In this document: in pieces, positions 9,788-21,300 of the stretch
How the letters are laid out: the number at the start of each line of letters is the position of its first letter
Numbering within the stretch: position 1 is the first letter of the stretch
DNA from: Piscirickettsiaceae bacterium
GTDB taxonomy: Bacteria; Pseudomonadota; Gammaproteobacteria; Nitrosococcales; Methylophagaceae
NCBI GenBank assembly: GCA_013215825.1
Contig: JABSQN010000007.1
Location: 1 to 64,000 of the forward strand
Direction of reading: 5' to 3'
Length of the DNA: 64,000 nucleotides
Made by a program: the position numbers and the translations under genes
The notes under the pieces: model-generated
Told to the model about the DNA's origin: nothing
Database searches by the model: none
The model's input: the letters and a program-made list of their open reading frames with translations, nothing else

Positions 9788-10453
9788 TTACTTTTCTACT
9801 GGGGCTAAAATTGGCGCACTCTTCGCGTCAAAAATTTCACCCTTAAAAATCCAAACCTTAACACCAATGATGCCGTAGGTTGTGTTTGCTTCTGCAGTAC
9901 CATAATCGATATCAGCACGTAATGTATGCAAAGGCACTCGACCTTCACGATACCATTCTGTACGGGCAATCTCTGCACCATTCAATCGGCCACCAACATT
10001 AATACGAATACCTTGAGCACCTAAGCGCATAGTATTTGTAACAGCACGTTTCATTGCTCGGCGGAACATAATACGACGTTCCAATTGCTGAGCGACACTT
10101 TCTGCAACCAATGTTGCATCAAGCTCAGGCTTACGAATCTCTTCGACGCCTACGCTGACTGGTATTCCCATAATCTTTGACGCTGCTTTGCGAAGCTTAT
10201 CAATATCCTCGCCTTTCTTGCCGATAACGATCCCCGGACGAGCCGTGTGGATAGTGATCTTTGCATTCTTAGCAGGTCGATCAATCTGGATTTTACTTAC
10301 TGAAGCATGTGATAACTTCTCTCTAAGATAGTTACGTACCTTCAGATCTTTATCCAATAAATCAGGAAACTCTGCTGAGTTAGCATACCAGATTGAGTTC
10401 CAATCCTTAATTATACCAAGTCTGAAGCCAATTGGGTGAACCTTTTGTCCCAT
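9788..10453 (-). CDS. rpsC: Small-subunit ribosomal protein S3
   Basis: S3 (221 residues) shapes the mRNA entry tunnel and has helicase activity with S4. The KH-type domain ([18 protein letters not shown]) and the C-terminal domain ([23 protein letters not shown]) are complete. It starts [13 protein letters not shown] and lies between rplV and rplP. Confidence 0.98.
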   Translation of the reverse strand: MGQKVHPIGFRLGIIKDWNSIWYANSAEFPDLLDKDLKVRNYLREKLSHASVSKIQIDRPAKNAKITIHTARPGIVIGKKGEDIDKLRKAASKIMGIPVSVGVEEIRKPELDATLVAESVAQQLERRIMFRRAMKRAVTNTMRLGAQGIRINVGGRLNGAEIARTEWYREGRVPLHTLRADIDYGTAEANTTYGIIGVKVWIFKGEIFDAKSAPILAPVEK

Positions 10454-10465
10454 AAGTATTCTCTC

Positions 10466-10798
10466 TTACTTTTCGTCAACAACCACAGTGATGTGGCTTG
10501 TACGTTTAAGGATACTGTTACCACGGCCTTTAGCACGTGGTGACATACGTTTCATTGTTGAACCTTCGTCAACCATAATTACCGATATATATAACTCATC
10601 GATATCCGCGCCATCGTTGTGTTCCGCATTTGCAATCGCAGAATTCAACACATCTTTCAAGATAGATGCCGCTTTTTTAGGGCTAAAGGTTAATAAATTG
10701 ATTGCCTTTTCAACGGGCAACCCTCTAATTTGATCTGCAACCAAACGTACTTTCTGTGCAGAAATTCTTGCATAGCTATATTTAGCTTTTGTAGCCAT
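10466..10798 (-). CDS. rplV: Large-subunit ribosomal protein L22
   Basis: L22 (110 residues) has a beta-hairpin that lines the narrow part of the exit tunnel, where macrolides bind. The signature [22 protein letters not shown] and the hairpin region [21 protein letters not shown] are intact, with no deletion of the type that gives macrolide resistance. It lies between rpsS and rpsC. Confidence 0.98.
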   Translation of the reverse strand: MATKAKYSYARISAQKVRLVADQIRGLPVEKAINLLTFSPKKAASILKDVLNSAIANAEHNDGADIDELYISVIMVDEGSTMKRMSPRAKGRGNSILKRTSHITVVVDEK

Positions 10799-10807
10799 AT
10801 CTCAACC

Positions 10808-11083
10808 CTACCGTTTAGCTTTTCTGTCAGCAATATGGCCTCTAAAGGTACGCGTTGGTGAAAACTCACCCAACTTGTGCCCAACCATATCTTCTGTAAT
10901 AAATACTGGCATATGTTGTCTGCCATTATGAACTGCAATAGTTAAACCTATCATTTCTGGTGAAATCATTGAGCGACGTGACCAAGTTTGGATCGGACGC
11001 TTATTGTTTGTCTCTACTGCTTCTAAAACCTTTTTTTCAAGGTGTTGGTCTATAAAAGGACCTTTTTTAATTGAACGCGGCAT
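10808..11083 (-). CDS. rpsS: Small-subunit ribosomal protein S19
   Basis: S19 (91 residues) is a 30S head protein that pairs with S13 near the A site. It starts [19 protein letters not shown] and carries the [10 protein letters not shown] and [15 protein letters not shown] signatures. It lies between rplB and rplV. Confidence 0.98.
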   Translation of the reverse strand: MPRSIKKGPFIDQHLEKKVLEAVETNNKRPIQTWSRRSMISPEMIGLTIAVHNGRQHMPVFITEDMVGHKLGEFSPTRTFRGHIADRKAKR

Positions 11084-11098
11084 ACTTATTATCAGCCT

Positions 11099-11926
11099 TT
11101 ACTTACGATTACGACGACGTACGATCATGCTATCTGTACGCTTGTTTTTACGAGTTTTATAACCCTTAGTTGGCATTCCCCAAGGAGATACAGGATGGCG
11201 ACCACCCGATGTACGACCTTCACCACCACCATGTGGATGATCTACAGGGTTCATAACAACACCACGAACCGTAGGACGAATACCACGCCAGCGTGAGGCT
11301 CCAGCTTTACCTAATGAACGTAATGAATGTTCGCCATTACCCACTTCACCAAGTGTTGCTTTACAGTCAAGCAGTATTTTACGCATTTCACCAGAACGTA
11401 ATCTTAATGTTGCATAGCCGTTTTCACGAGCAACAAATTGAGCACTTGTTCCAGCACCACGTGCGATTTGAGCACCTTTACCAGGCTTCATTTCAACACA
11501 GTGAACGGTACTACCTAAAGGTATTGATGAAAGCTTCATACAGTTACCCGCACGAATTTCTGCATTATCACCAGATTCCAGTCGATCTCCCGCCACCACA
11601 CCTTTAGGTGCAATAATGTAAGACTTCTCACCATCCGCATAACTTAACAATGCAATATGTGCAGTACGGTTTGGATCGTATTCAATACGTTCAACCACTG
11701 CTGGGATACCATCTTTATTACGTTTAAAATCAATTAAACGGTAACGTTGCTTATGACCACCACCACGATGTCTAACCGTGATGCGACCTGCATTATTTCT
11801 ACCACCAGTTTTAGATTTCTTTTCTAACAACGGCGCATATGGTGCACCCTTGTGAAGATCTGCTGTTTTAACTTGAACAACAAATCTACGACCTGCTGAT
11901 GTAGGTTTAGCTTTCTTTAACGCCAT
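11099..11926 (-). CDS. rplB: Large-subunit ribosomal protein L2
   Basis: L2 (275 residues) is needed for subunit joining and lies close to the peptidyl transferase centre. The [19 protein letters not shown] block and the C-terminal [16 protein letters not shown] block contain the invariant histidine implicated in its function. It lies between rplW and rpsS. Confidence 0.99.
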   Translation of the reverse strand: MALKKAKPTSAGRRFVVQVKTADLHKGAPYAPLLEKKSKTGGRNNAGRITVRHRGGGHKQRYRLIDFKRNKDGIPAVVERIEYDPNRTAHIALLSYADGEKSYIIAPKGVVAGDRLESGDNAEIRAGNCMKLSSIPLGSTVHCVEMKPGKGAQIARGAGTSAQFVARENGYATLRLRSGEMRKILLDCKATLGEVGNGEHSLRSLGKAGASRWRGIRPTVRGVVMNPVDHPHGGGEGRTSGGRHPVSPWGMPTKGYKTRKNKRTDSMIVRRRNRK

Positions 11927-11954
11927 TCCTGTTTCCTCATCCGTATTCTATTAT

Positions 11955-12257
11955 TTATTCTGCGCCAAGGAAGTTAAGATCAGCGCCATCTACCAATGTA
12001 ACATAGGCTTTCTTCCAGTCACTACGTTTACCGATAACACGGCCAGTACGTTTGACTTTACCTTTTACATTTGTAGTTGTAACTGATGTCACTTTGACAT
12101 CAAACAACTGCTCAACAGCCTGTTTAATTTCAGACTTATTAGCACTTGGTAATACTTTCAGCACTACCTGATTGTAACGTTCAGCAACACGAGTTGCCTT
12201 TTCTGCCACAACAGGACCAACGATTATTTTCGTTAAACGTTCTGAATTCATGCTCAT
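11955..12257 (-). CDS. rplW: Large-subunit ribosomal protein L23
   Basis: L23 (100 residues) is the main docking site for trigger factor and SRP at the tunnel exit. The ATG at 12255-12257 overlaps the rplD stop (ATGA) and follows a GAGGAG site by 8 bases; a second ATG lies two codons later. [20 protein letters not shown] and the [13 protein letters not shown] stretch are typical. Confidence 0.97.
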   Translation of the reverse strand: MSMNSERLTKIIVGPVVAEKATRVAERYNQVVLKVLPSANKSEIKQAVEQLFDVKVTSVTTTNVKGKVKRTGRVIGKRSDWKKAYVTLVDGADLNFLGAE

Positions 12258-12871
12258 GCTAATGACTCCTCTAATTTACGAACAGAGTCTTGAGTCATAA
12301 CGACCTTTTCAAATCGTAACAATGCAACAGGATTGATATGTGCTGCATCAGTCGCTGCTATATTATATAGGTTTCTTGAAGCAAGCTCTAGGTTATCTAG
12401 TGCTGTTTCAGAAACAATAAGCGCATTGGTCAATCCTAACGCTGTTGTTTTTGTTAATAAGTCTTTCGTTTTAGGTGTTGCTAACTCAACATTATCGACA
12501 ATGATTAAAGAATCATTACGACGCAATTCAGAAAGGATAGTGCATAAGGCACTACGGTACACTTTACGATTAACTTTTTGACTGTAATCACGAGGTTTCG
12601 CAGCAAATGTTGTACCACCAGAACGCCATAATGGACTTCTGATTGTACCGGCACGTGCACGACCACTACCTTTTTGAGCAAATGGTTTTCTACCACCACC
12701 ACGCACTTCTGAACGAGTCTTCTGTGCATGAGTACCGGCGCGGCCACCTGCTAAATAAGCAGTCACAACTTGATGAACCAATGATTCATTATAGTCACGA
12801 TCGAAAACGGAATCAGAAACAGTGATTGTACCTGCTTTTTTACCGTCAAATGATTGTAATTTAAGATCCAC
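12254..12871 (-). CDS. rplD: Large-subunit ribosomal protein L4
   Basis: L4 (205 residues) has a globular domain and a long loop reaching into the exit tunnel; in E. coli it also represses the S10 operon. The tunnel loop ([23 protein letters not shown]) is intact. It overlaps rplW by 4 bases and follows rplC. No S10-type leader is present upstream of rpsJ here (only 6 bp separate it from tufA), so L4 control of the E. coli kind is unlikely. Confidence 0.98.
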   Translation of the reverse strand: MDLKLQSFDGKKAGTITVSDSVFDRDYNESLVHQVVTAYLAGGRAGTHAQKTRSEVRGGGRKPFAQKGSGRARAGTIRSPLWRSGGTTFAAKPRDYSQKVNRKVYRSALCTILSELRRNDSLIIVDNVELATPKTKDLLTKTTALGLTNALIVSETALDNLELASRNLYNIAATDAAHINPVALLRFEKVVMTQDSVRKLEESLA

Positions 12872-12890
12872 AATATTCCCCTAAGAATCT

Positions 12891-13523
12891 TTAGGCTTTA
12901 ACAGCAGGACGAATAATAACACTACCACCTTTTGCGCCAGGTATAGAACCTTTTACAAGTAGCAAGTTACGCTCTTCATCGATGCGAACGACAGACAGGT
13001 TTTGTAATGTACGCTGTACATCACCCATATGTCCAGCCATTCTCTTTTCTTTAAAAACGCGACCAGGCGTTTGACATTGGCCAATTGAACCGGGTGCTCT
13101 ATGCGAAATAGAACAACCATGTGTTGCATCGCCGCCACGGAAACCGTAACGTTTAACAACACCGGCAAAGCCTTTACCTTTTGTAATACCAGTCACATCA
13201 ATTTGTTGTCCAGTTTCAAAGATTGATACTTTAATCTCCGAACCCATTTCCAAATCAGATGCATCATCAAGTGCAAACTCATATAACTTACTACCTGCAG
13301 CAGACTCTGCTTTCGCAAAATGTCCAGCTAATGGCTTAGTTACACGAGATGCCTTTTTCGATCCAACAGTTACTTGAACTGCGTTATAACCATCAGTTTC
13401 AACTGTTTTTAATTGGCTAACACGATTTGGTTCAATTTCAATTACCGTTACTGGAGTAGATACGCCATCTTCTGTGAAGACGCGAGTCATGCCCAATTTA
13501 CGACCGACAAGTCCAATAGTCAT
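12891..13523 (-). CDS. rplC: Large-subunit ribosomal protein L3
   Basis: L3 (210 residues) is an early-assembly protein that reaches the peptidyl transferase centre. The start [16 protein letters not shown], the [21 protein letters not shown] block and the [17 protein letters not shown] loop are characteristic; the glutamine methylated by PrmB in E. coli lies in the SIGQCQTPG segment. It lies between rpsJ and rplD. Confidence 0.98.
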   Translation of the reverse strand: MTIGLVGRKLGMTRVFTEDGVSTPVTVIEIEPNRVSQLKTVETDGYNAVQVTVGSKKASRVTKPLAGHFAKAESAAGSKLYEFALDDASDLEMGSEIKVSIFETGQQIDVTGITKGKGFAGVVKRYGFRGGDATHGCSISHRAPGSIGQCQTPGRVFKEKRMAGHMGDVQRTLQNLSVVRIDEERNLLLVKGSIPGAKGGSVIIRPAVKA

Positions 13524-13537
13524 TGTCCAAGCCCCTC

Positions 13538-13852
13538 TTAATTCAACTTGATCTGAACATCTACGCCAGCGGCGAGGTCCAGTTTCATTAATGCATCTAC
13601 TGTTTTATCAGTAGGCTCAACAATATCCATAAGACGCTTGTGTGTACGAATTTCATACTGGTCACGAGCATCTTTATTGACATGCGGCGAAATCAAGATA
13701 GTGAAACGTTCTTTCTTTGTCGGCAATGGAATTGGTCCATTTACACGAGCTCCAGTTCGTTTCGCTGTTTCAACGATTTCTTTAGCAGATTGATCAATCA
13801 ATCGGTGATCGAATGATTTCAATCTGATTCTAATAGTTTGGTTTGTTGCCAT
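13538..13852 (-). CDS. rpsJ: Small-subunit ribosomal protein S10
   Basis: S10 (104 residues) is a 30S head protein that also acts with NusB in the transcription antitermination complex (as NusE). The [24 protein letters not shown] start and the [13 protein letters not shown] block are complete. It begins only 6 bp after tufA, so the str and S10 groups are joined into one operon. The boxA-containing rrn leader at the left edge is a target of this protein. Confidence 0.98.
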   Translation of the reverse strand: MATNQTIRIRLKSFDHRLIDQSAKEIVETAKRTGARVNGPIPLPTKKERFTILISPHVNKDARDQYEIRTHKRLMDIVEPTDKTVDALMKLDLAAGVDVQIKLN

Positions 13853-13858
13853 TATCTA

Positions 13859-15049
13859 TTACTCAGTGATTTTACTAACAACGCCAGCACCAACGGTACG
13901 GCCACCTTCACGAATAGCGAAACGTAAACCTTCTTCCATCGCAATCGGTGCGATTAAAGTAACATCCATTTTTACGTTATCACCAGGCATGACCATTTCA
14001 ATACCTTCTGGCAATTCACATGCGCCAGTTACGTCTGTTGTACGGAAGTAGAATTGTGGACGGTAGCCATTAAAGAATGGTGTGTGTCGTCCACCTTCGT
14101 CTTTCGACAAGATGTAAACTTCTGCGTCAAAACGAACATGTGGAAGAATTGAGCCCGGGTGAGCTAATACTTGTCCACGGTCTACGTCTTCACGTTTTGT
14201 ACCACGTAATAATACGCCTACGTTGTCGCCGGCCATGCCTTCGTCAAGTAGTTTGCGGAACATTTCCACACCAGTACAGGTTGTTTTTGCTGTGTCTTTA
14301 ATACCAACGATTTCTAATTCTTCGCCGACTTTAACGATACCGCGTTCGATACGACCAGTAACCACTGTGCCACGACCTGAGATTGAGAATACGTCTTCAA
14401 TAGGCATGATGAATGCGCCATCAATTGCACGTTCTGGCAGTGGAAAGTATGAATCCATCGCTTCACCCAATTTGATGATTGATGGTACGCCAATGTCACT
14501 TTCGTCGCCTTCTAGGGCTTTAAGTGCTGAACCGATGATGATTGGAGTATCGTCACCTGGGAAATCGTATTTATCTAACAACTCACGAATTTCCATTTCA
14601 ACTAGTTCGATAAGCTCTTCGTCATCAACCATGTCGGCTTTGTTCATGAATACAATAATGTATGGAACACCTACTTGGCGAGACAGTAAGATATGCTCAC
14701 GTGTTTGTGGCATTGGACCGTCTGCTGCGCTTACTACTAAGATAGCGCCATCCATTTGGGCTGCACCGGTGATCATGTTTTTAACGTAATCGGCATGGCC
14801 TGGGCAATCTACATGGGCATAATGACGGTTAGGTGTTTCATATTCTACGTGTGATGTTGAGATTGTAATGCCGCGCTCTCTTTCTTCTGGCGCATTATCA
14901 ATATCAGCAAACGATTTAACTTCGCCACCTTGTGCTTCTGCCATTACTTTTGTAATCGCCGCGGTTAGCGTTGTTTTACCGTGATCTACGTGGCCAATCG
15001 TGCCTACGTTGACATGCGGTTTGGTCCGTTCAAATTTCTCTTTAGCCAT
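13859..15049 (-). CDS. tufA: Elongation factor Tu, first copy
   Basis: EF-Tu (396 residues) delivers aminoacyl-tRNA to the ribosome in a GTP-dependent way. The P-loop [10 protein letters not shown], switch regions ([10 protein letters not shown]) and NKADMVDD guanine-specificity motif are intact. It follows fusA by 28 bp and precedes rpsJ by 6 bp. The protein is identical to the copy at 30276-31466. Comparing the two DNA sequences by eye, I found one difference, a synonymous AAA/AAG change in codon 10, so gene conversion has probably kept them alike. Confidence 0.99.
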   Translation of the reverse strand: MAKEKFERTKPHVNVGTIGHVDHGKTTLTAAITKVMAEAQGGEVKSFADIDNAPEERERGITISTSHVEYETPNRHYAHVDCPGHADYVKNMITGAAQMDGAILVVSAADGPMPQTREHILLSRQVGVPYIIVFMNKADMVDDEELIELVEMEIRELLDKYDFPGDDTPIIIGSALKALEGDESDIGVPSIIKLGEAMDSYFPLPERAIDGAFIMPIEDVFSISGRGTVVTGRIERGIVKVGEELEIVGIKDTAKTTCTGVEMFRKLLDEGMAGDNVGVLLRGTKREDVDRGQVLAHPGSILPHVRFDAEVYILSKDEGGRHTPFFNGYRPQFYFRTTDVTGACELPEGIEMVMPGDNVKMDVTLIAPIAMEEGLRFAIREGGRTVGAGVVSKITE

Positions 15050-15077
15050 CTCAATCTACCTCACTTAACTATATTAT

Positions 15078-17177
15078 TTATCTTGTCTTACTAACGACTG
15101 CTTCAGTCACGTTATTTGGCGCTTCTGCGTAGCGAGCAAACTCCATAGAGTATGTTGCCCGACCTTGTGTCGCACTGCGTAAATCTGTTGCATAGCCGAA
15201 CATTTCAGCTAATGGCACTTCGGCATTTATTATCTTGCCGCTTGCCGAATCTTCCATCCCACTCACGATGCCACGACGACGGCTTAAATCACCCATCACG
15301 TCACCCATGTAATCTTCTGGAGTAACTATTTCAATGTTCATCACTGGCTCTAAAAGAACCGGATCAGCTTCCAACGCACCATTTCTAAACCCTAGTGACC
15401 CAGCAACTTTAAATGCCATTTCATTTGAATCCACGTCATGGTAAGACCCATCGAACAATGTCACTTTAACATCTTCGACTGGATAGCCGGCTATTACACC
15501 ATTTTTCATCTGCTCTTGTATACCTTTATCTACAGATGTAATGAATTCTCTTGGTACAGATCCGCCTACAATGGCATTTTCAAAGGTATAACCTGCGCCC
15601 GCTTTTTGCGGTTCGAGTCGCAACCAAACATGACCATACTGACCCTTGCCGCCACTTTGGCGCACAAACTTACCTTCAGCTTCAACTGTTTTACCAATGG
15701 TTTCACGGTAAGCGACTTGTGGTGCACCCACATTTGCGCCTACGCTAAATTCTCTCTTCAAGCGATCGACAATAATATCTAAATGTAGCTCGCCCATTCC
15801 CGCAATAATAGTCTGTGCCGATTCTTCATCTGTTGACACATGAAATGAGGGATCTTCTTTTGCTAGCTTGCCTAGCGCTATACTCATTTTTTCTTGATCT
15901 GCTTGCGTTCGCGGTTCAATTGCAACCGAAATAACCGGCTCAGGAAATTCCATTCGTTCTAATGTAATAACATCATCAATAGAACAAAGTGTGTCGCCTG
16001 TCGTTGTATCTTTTAAACCAATGGCTGCAGCAATATCACCCGCCCGAACTTCAGTAATCTCTTCGCGATTATTACTGTGCATTTGAACAATTCGACCAAT
16101 ACGTTCTTTTTTACCCTTAATTGGGTTATAAACAGCATCACCTGATTTTAAAACACCAGAATAAACACGGAAGAATGTTAATGTACCTACAAAGGGATCG
16201 GTTGCGATTTTGAATGCAAGCGATGCGAAAGGCTGGTCATCATCCGGTAGTCGCGAGCCTTCTGATCCATCTTTATCATCAAGTATGCCTTTTATAGCAG
16301 GCACATCTGAGGGGGAAGGCATATAATCTAAAACACCATCCAACATTGCTTGCACACCTTTATTTTTAAAGGCAGAACCACAAAATGTTGGCACAATCTT
16401 ATTAGATATAGTTTGTAGGCGAACGCCTAATTTTATTTCGTCTTCTGTAAGAACGCCGTCTTCCAGATATTTATCCATTAATGTTTCATTAGCTTCCGCG
16501 GCAGCTTCAAGTATTTCCTCTCTATACATCTCACAGTCTGCAAGCATATGAGGAGGAATATCGCGCGCTTCATACGTAACGCCCAAATCATCTTCGTTCC
16601 AATAAATAGCTTTCATTTTAACGAGATCAACCACACCTTCGAATTCTTCTTCTGAACCGATAGGGAGTTGCATAGGGACGGGACTTGCACCTAAGCGAGC
16701 TTTGATTTGTTCTAAAACACGGAGGAAGTCAGCACCTGCACGATCCATCTTGTTGATGAATGCCATTCTAGGTACTTTATATTTATTAGCTTGACGCCAG
16801 ACTGTTTCTGACTGAGGTTCAACACCACCTACAGCACAAAAAACGGCAACAGCACCATCAAGAACACGAAGAGAACGTTCGACTTCAATTGTAAAGTCAA
16901 CGTGCCCTGGTGTATCTATTATATTGATACGATGTTCTGGATATTGCTTATCCATTCCAGACCAGAAACAAGTAGTAGCAGCCGATGTAATCGTTATACC
17001 TCGTTCTTGCTCCTGTTCCATCCAGTCCATAGTAGCAGCACCATCATGAACTTCACCGATTTTATGCGACACGCCGGTATAAAACAGCACGCGCTCAGTT
17101 GTCGTGGTTTTACCCGCGTCAATATGAGCCATGATGCCGATATTACGGTATCGATTAATAGGTGTGCTTCGTGCCAC
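15078..17177 (-). CDS. fusA: Elongation factor G
   Basis: EF-G (699 residues) drives translocation and, with RRF, ribosome recycling. The G1 motif [13 protein letters not shown], the DTPGHVDF switch and [10 protein letters not shown] motif are present, followed by domains II to V ending near [12 protein letters not shown]. It lies between rpsG and tufA in the str operon. A hairpin lies in the 83-bp gap before it. Confidence 0.99.
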   Translation of the reverse strand: MARSTPINRYRNIGIMAHIDAGKTTTTERVLFYTGVSHKIGEVHDGAATMDWMEQEQERGITITSAATTCFWSGMDKQYPEHRINIIDTPGHVDFTIEVERSLRVLDGAVAVFCAVGGVEPQSETVWRQANKYKVPRMAFINKMDRAGADFLRVLEQIKARLGASPVPMQLPIGSEEEFEGVVDLVKMKAIYWNEDDLGVTYEARDIPPHMLADCEMYREEILEAAAEANETLMDKYLEDGVLTEDEIKLGVRLQTISNKIVPTFCGSAFKNKGVQAMLDGVLDYMPSPSDVPAIKGILDDKDGSEGSRLPDDDQPFASLAFKIATDPFVGTLTFFRVYSGVLKSGDAVYNPIKGKKERIGRIVQMHSNNREEITEVRAGDIAAAIGLKDTTTGDTLCSIDDVITLERMEFPEPVISVAIEPRTQADQEKMSIALGKLAKEDPSFHVSTDEESAQTIIAGMGELHLDIIVDRLKREFSVGANVGAPQVAYRETIGKTVEAEGKFVRQSGGKGQYGHVWLRLEPQKAGAGYTFENAIVGGSVPREFITSVDKGIQEQMKNGVIAGYPVEDVKVTLFDGSYHDVDSNEMAFKVAGSLGFRNGALEADPVLLEPVMNIEIVTPEDYMGDVMGDLSRRRGIVSGMEDSASGKIINAEVPLAEMFGYATDLRSATQGRATYSMEFARYAEAPNNVTEAVVSKTR

Positions 17178-17231
17178 TATAAGGTACTCTTAAGCTAATA
17201 AATTGTTAAAGAACGGTGTAACTAAATTTAA

Positions 17232-17251
17232 ACCAGCCCGTAAGGGCTGGT
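17232..17251 (-). terminator. Hairpin between rpsG and fusA, possible partial terminator
   Basis: ACCAGCCC (17232-17239) and GGGCTGGT (17244-17251) make a perfect 8-bp G/C-rich stem with a 4-base loop. On the minus strand the following bases are TTTAAATTT, a poor but possible T tract. It could reduce read-through from rpsL-rpsG into fusA or act as a processing site. Confidence 0.5.
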
Positions 17252-17260
17252 ATCAAAAAA

Positions 17261-17731
17261 TTAAAAACGGAAGTGAGAAAACGCCTTGTTGGCTTCAGCC
17301 ATACGGTGAGTATCTTCTTTCTTCTTAACGGCAGAACCTTTGCCATCAAACGCATCGCCTAGCTCTCCAGCCAAACGCATTGCCATTGATTTTTCACCAC
17401 GTTTCCGTGCAGCTTCAGCCAACCAACGCATTGCTAAAGCAACACGACGTTCTGGGCGAACTTCAACAGGAACTTGGTATGTAGCTCCACCAACACGACG
17501 AGATTTAACTTCAACCATTGGTTGAATATTATCTAGCGCTTGTTGGAAAATTTCTAAACCATTTGCACTTTTGCTATCTGCTACGCTATCAATGGCAGTG
17601 TAAGCAATTTTTTCAGCAATTGATTTTTTACCATCGTGCATAATAACGTTGATAAATTTAGCTAATCCAATATTTTTAAATTTTGGATCTGGTAACACTT
17701 CACGTTTGGCAACAACTCTTCTTCTTGGCAT
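17261..17731 (-). CDS. rpsG: Small-subunit ribosomal protein S7
   Basis: S7 (156 residues) nucleates assembly of the 30S head and contacts tRNA in the E site. It starts [18 protein letters not shown] and carries the [17 protein letters not shown] and [10 protein letters not shown] blocks. It lies 47 bp after rpsL; in E. coli S7 is the repressor of the str operon and acts in this intercistronic gap. Confidence 0.98.
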   Translation of the reverse strand: MPRRRVVAKREVLPDPKFKNIGLAKFINVIMHDGKKSIAEKIAYTAIDSVADSKSANGLEIFQQALDNIQPMVEVKSRRVGGATYQVPVEVRPERRVALAMRWLAEAARKRGEKSMAMRLAGELGDAFDGKGSAVKKKEDTHRMAEANKAFSHFRF

Positions 17732-17778
17732 TTGTCTTTCCTAATTCTTAATTTATACTAGGCGCGCTAGTGCGACTA

Positions 17779-18153
17779 TTAACTTTTTGGACGTTTCGTG
17801 CCGTATTTAGAACGACCTTGACGACGATCGGCAACACCCGATGTATCTAACGCACCACGAACTGTGTGATAACGCACACCCGGCAAATCTTTAACACGAC
17901 CACCGCGAATCAATACAACTGAATGCTCTTGTAAATTATGGCCTTCACCACCGATATACGATGTCACTTCAAAACCATTCGTTAAACGAACACGAGCAAC
18001 TTTACGCATTGCCGAGTTAGGTTTTTTAGGCGTTGTAGTATAAACACGAGTACAAACACCACGACGTTGAGGACAAGCCTGCAATGCAGGTACATTGTTC
18101 TTTTTGTTTTGTTTAACTCTCGGTTTACGAACTAATTGATTAATTGTTGCCAT
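17779..18153 (-). CDS. rpsL: Small-subunit ribosomal protein S12
   Basis: S12 (124 residues) controls decoding accuracy at the A site. [12 protein letters not shown] contains lysine 43 and GGRVKDLPG contains lysine 88, the residues changed in streptomycin-resistant mutants; both are wild type, so the protein predicts sensitivity. It is the first gene of the str operon, with a good promoter and a terminator-like leader hairpin in the 156-bp gap after rpoC. Confidence 0.98.
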   Translation of the reverse strand: MATINQLVRKPRVKQNKKNNVPALQACPQRRGVCTRVYTTTPKKPNSAMRKVARVRLTNGFEVTSYIGGEGHNLQEHSVVLIRGGRVKDLPGVRYHTVRGALDTSGVADRRQGRSKYGTKRPKS

Positions 18154-18221
18154 TTTAAAGTACAGCCTTACATATATTCAAAATACGGTATTGCGAATAC
18201 TAATCAGTGCGCTATACCAGT

Positions 18222-18252
18222 AAAAATCGGGCATCCATACCATGAACACCCG
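18222..18252 (-). terminator. Hairpin with T tract in the rpoC-rpsL gap (terminator or attenuator)
   Basis: On the minus strand, bases 18252 to 18228 form a 10-bp stem (with three G-T pairs) around a 5-base loop, followed at once by ATTTTT (18227-18222). It lies downstream of the candidate str promoter and upstream of rpsL. It could therefore end rpoBC transcripts and also attenuate the str operon. Confidence 0.55.
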
Positions 18253-18265
18253 ACAAAGAGGAGGG

Positions 18266-18295
18266 ATCTTACTACTCAAACACCTCTTGAGTCAA
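18266..18295 (-). promoter_or_regulatory. Candidate str-operon promoter
   Basis: TTGACT (18290-18295) and TAAGAT (18266-18271) on the minus strand are spaced by 18 bp, a good sigma-70 promoter. It lies 15 bases beyond the rpoC stop codon and would drive rpsL-rpsG-fusA-tufA and possibly the S10 genes. Confidence 0.65.
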
Positions 18296-18309
18296 GATCT
18301 GTTTTCATT

Positions 18310-21300
18310 TTAAGAGACCGTTTCAACGGTCTCGCTATCATCTTCAACTTTCACAACAGGTGCTGACTTCTTAGCGACCTTCACATCATCATTTTGATGG
18401 CGTTTGCGGTAACGTTCTTTATGATAAGCCAAGCCCGTTCCCGCAGGAATTAGACGTCCCACAATTACGTTTTCTTTAAGTCCACGCAAGCTATCTCTTT
18501 TACCTGTCACAGCGGCATCGGTTAGTACGCGCGTTGTTTCTTGGAATGATGCCGCAGAAATAAAGGATTCTGTTGCTAGGGATGCTTTAGTAATACCTAA
18601 TAACATTGGTGTAAAGCTCGCTTCAAACTTACCTGCTTCACGAACAACATCATTCGCTTCCAAGAAGGTATCGTGATCAATTTGCTCACCTTTAAGGAAT
18701 GAGGTATCACCAGTAGAAGAAATCTCGATTTTCCGCAACATTTGACGAACAATAACTTCAATATGTTTATCATTAATTTTCACACCTTGTAGGCGATAAA
18801 CTTCTTGTACTTCACTGGTCATATAGTTCGCTAATGCCAACACGCCTTTCAAGCGTAAGATATCATGTGGATCTTCTGGCCCATCTACAACCATTTCACC
18901 TTTCTCGATATGCTCACCTTCAAATACAGAGACATGACGCCATTTTGGAATTAATTCCTCATGAACCTCACCTTCTTTTGGTGTAATAACAAGTCGCTGC
19001 TTACCTTTAGTTTCTTTACCAAAACTGATTGTGCCTGAAATTTCAGCCATCAATGCAGGATCTTTTGGTTTACGCGCTTCAAACAAGTCAGCAACACGCG
19101 GCAGACCACCGGTAATATCACGTGTTTTACTAGATTCTTGAGGAATTCGGGCTAATACATCACCGACACTTACTTGTTCACCGTCATTAACACGAACAAT
19201 CGCACCACCTGGTAGGAAGTATTGTGCTGGAATATCGGTACCAACGATAAATACATCGTTACCATCCGCATCAACCAATTTCACCATTGGACGCATATCT
19301 TTGGCAACACCACCGCGCTGTTTAGGATCGCGAACAATTAAGCTTGTTAGGCCGGTTACCTCATCGACATGCTTGTCAATGGTAACACCTTCAACAAGAT
19401 CTTTAATTTCAACACGGCCTGCCATTTCAGTTACAACTGGATGTGTATGCGGGTCCCATGTAGCAATGATTTGACCAGCATCAACTGCTGAATTATCCGC
19501 CACACTGATCTCAGCACCATACGGCAATTTATAACGCTCACGTTCACGACCATTATCATCAATAAGATGCAATTCACCCGAACGAGATACCACGATAAAT
19601 TTACCATCAGCATTTTCTACTGATTTAATATTGTGGAAACGAAGATTACCTTTGTATTTCAATACAACAGCGTTATCTGCCGCCGTACGTGACGCCGCAC
19701 CACCGATATGGAAGGTACGCATTGTTAACTGTGTACCAGGCTCACCGATAGATTGTGCCGCGATAACACCAATGGCTTCACCGACATTGATACGCGAACC
19801 ACGACCTAAATCACGACCGTAACAAGCGGCACAAACACCGTGACGTGATACACATGTAATCGCCGAGCGAACAAGCACCTCATCGATGCCTTCTTTCTCA
19901 AGTAATATAACAGAATCTTCATCCATCATTACTCCCGCAGGAATAACAAGGTCTTTACCATTTGGAGTCATAACATCTTGTGCGACAACACGACCCAAAA
20001 CACGTTCACCTAAAGGCTCAACAACATCACCACCTTCAATGATAGGCGTCATGCTCAAACCTTCCACAGTTCCACAGTCTTCTTCTACCACCACTAAATC
20101 TTGTGACACATCAACTAAACGACGCGTCAAATAACCTGAGTTTGCTGTTTTCAATGCGGTATCGGCCAAACCTTTACGAGCACCATGCGTAGAGATAAAG
20201 TATTGCAGTACATCCAAGCCTTCACGGAAGTTCGCTGTGATCGGTGTTTCGATGATAGAACCATCTGGTTTTGCCATCAATCCACGCATACCTGCAAGCT
20301 GACGAATCTGGGCAGCACTACCACGCGCACCCGAATCTGCCATCATATAGATAGAGTTCATAGATTGTTGCTTAACTTCTTTACCTTCTGCATTGATAAC
20401 GGTATCAGAACCTAAACCATCCATCATGGCATTAGCAATTTGGTCATTAGTACGCGACCAAATATCAATGATTTTGTTATAACGTTCACCATCTGTAACC
20501 AAACCAGATGCATATTGTGTTGCGATTTCTTCTACTTCAGCTTCTGCTGCAGCTAGAATTGTTGCTTTACTTTCAGGAATCTTCATATCGTCGATACCAA
20601 CAGAGGCACCCGATTTAGTTGCTTGCTCGAAACCTAAATACATTAAGTGATCAGCAAAGATAACCGTATCTTTCAAGCCCAACTGGCGATAACACACATT
20701 AATCAATGCACTTAATGCTTTCTTAGTCATTGATTTATCAACCACTGAGAACGGCAAACCTTTAGGTACGATGCCAAATAAGATAGCGCGACCTACGGTT
20801 GTTTCAACGCGAATCGTTCTGCTTTGTTCTGGTTCAGGCAATGATAAATCAGTTTCGTCTAAACGAACTGTAATTTTTGCATGAAGTGCCACTTCTTTAT
20901 TATCGTGTGCACGTTTTAACTCTGCTAAGTTAGCAAATTTAATGCCTTCACCTTTAACATTGATTAATTCACGAGTCATATAGTAAAGACCCAAGACAAC
21001 ATCTTGTGAAGGAACAATAACAGGCTCACCATTGGCTGGAGATAGAATGTTATTTGTCGCCATCATTAATGAACGGCATTCTAATTGTGCTTCTAGTGAT
21101 AATGGAACGTGTACCGCCATTTGATCACCATCGAAATCGGCATTAAATGCACCACACACTAAAGGATGAAGCTGAATCGCTTTACCTTCGATCAATAATG
21201 GTTCAAATGCTTGGATACCTAATCTATGCAATGTTGGCGCACGGTTAAGCATGATTGGATGTTCGCGAATAACATCAGCGAGGATATCCCACACTTCTGG

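Noticed and set aside
13866-14789. Long plus-strand open frames inside tufA (and the same at 30283-31206)
   Set aside because: They are reverse-frame shadows of a highly biased, conserved gene; they occur identically in both tuf copies only because the copies are identical.
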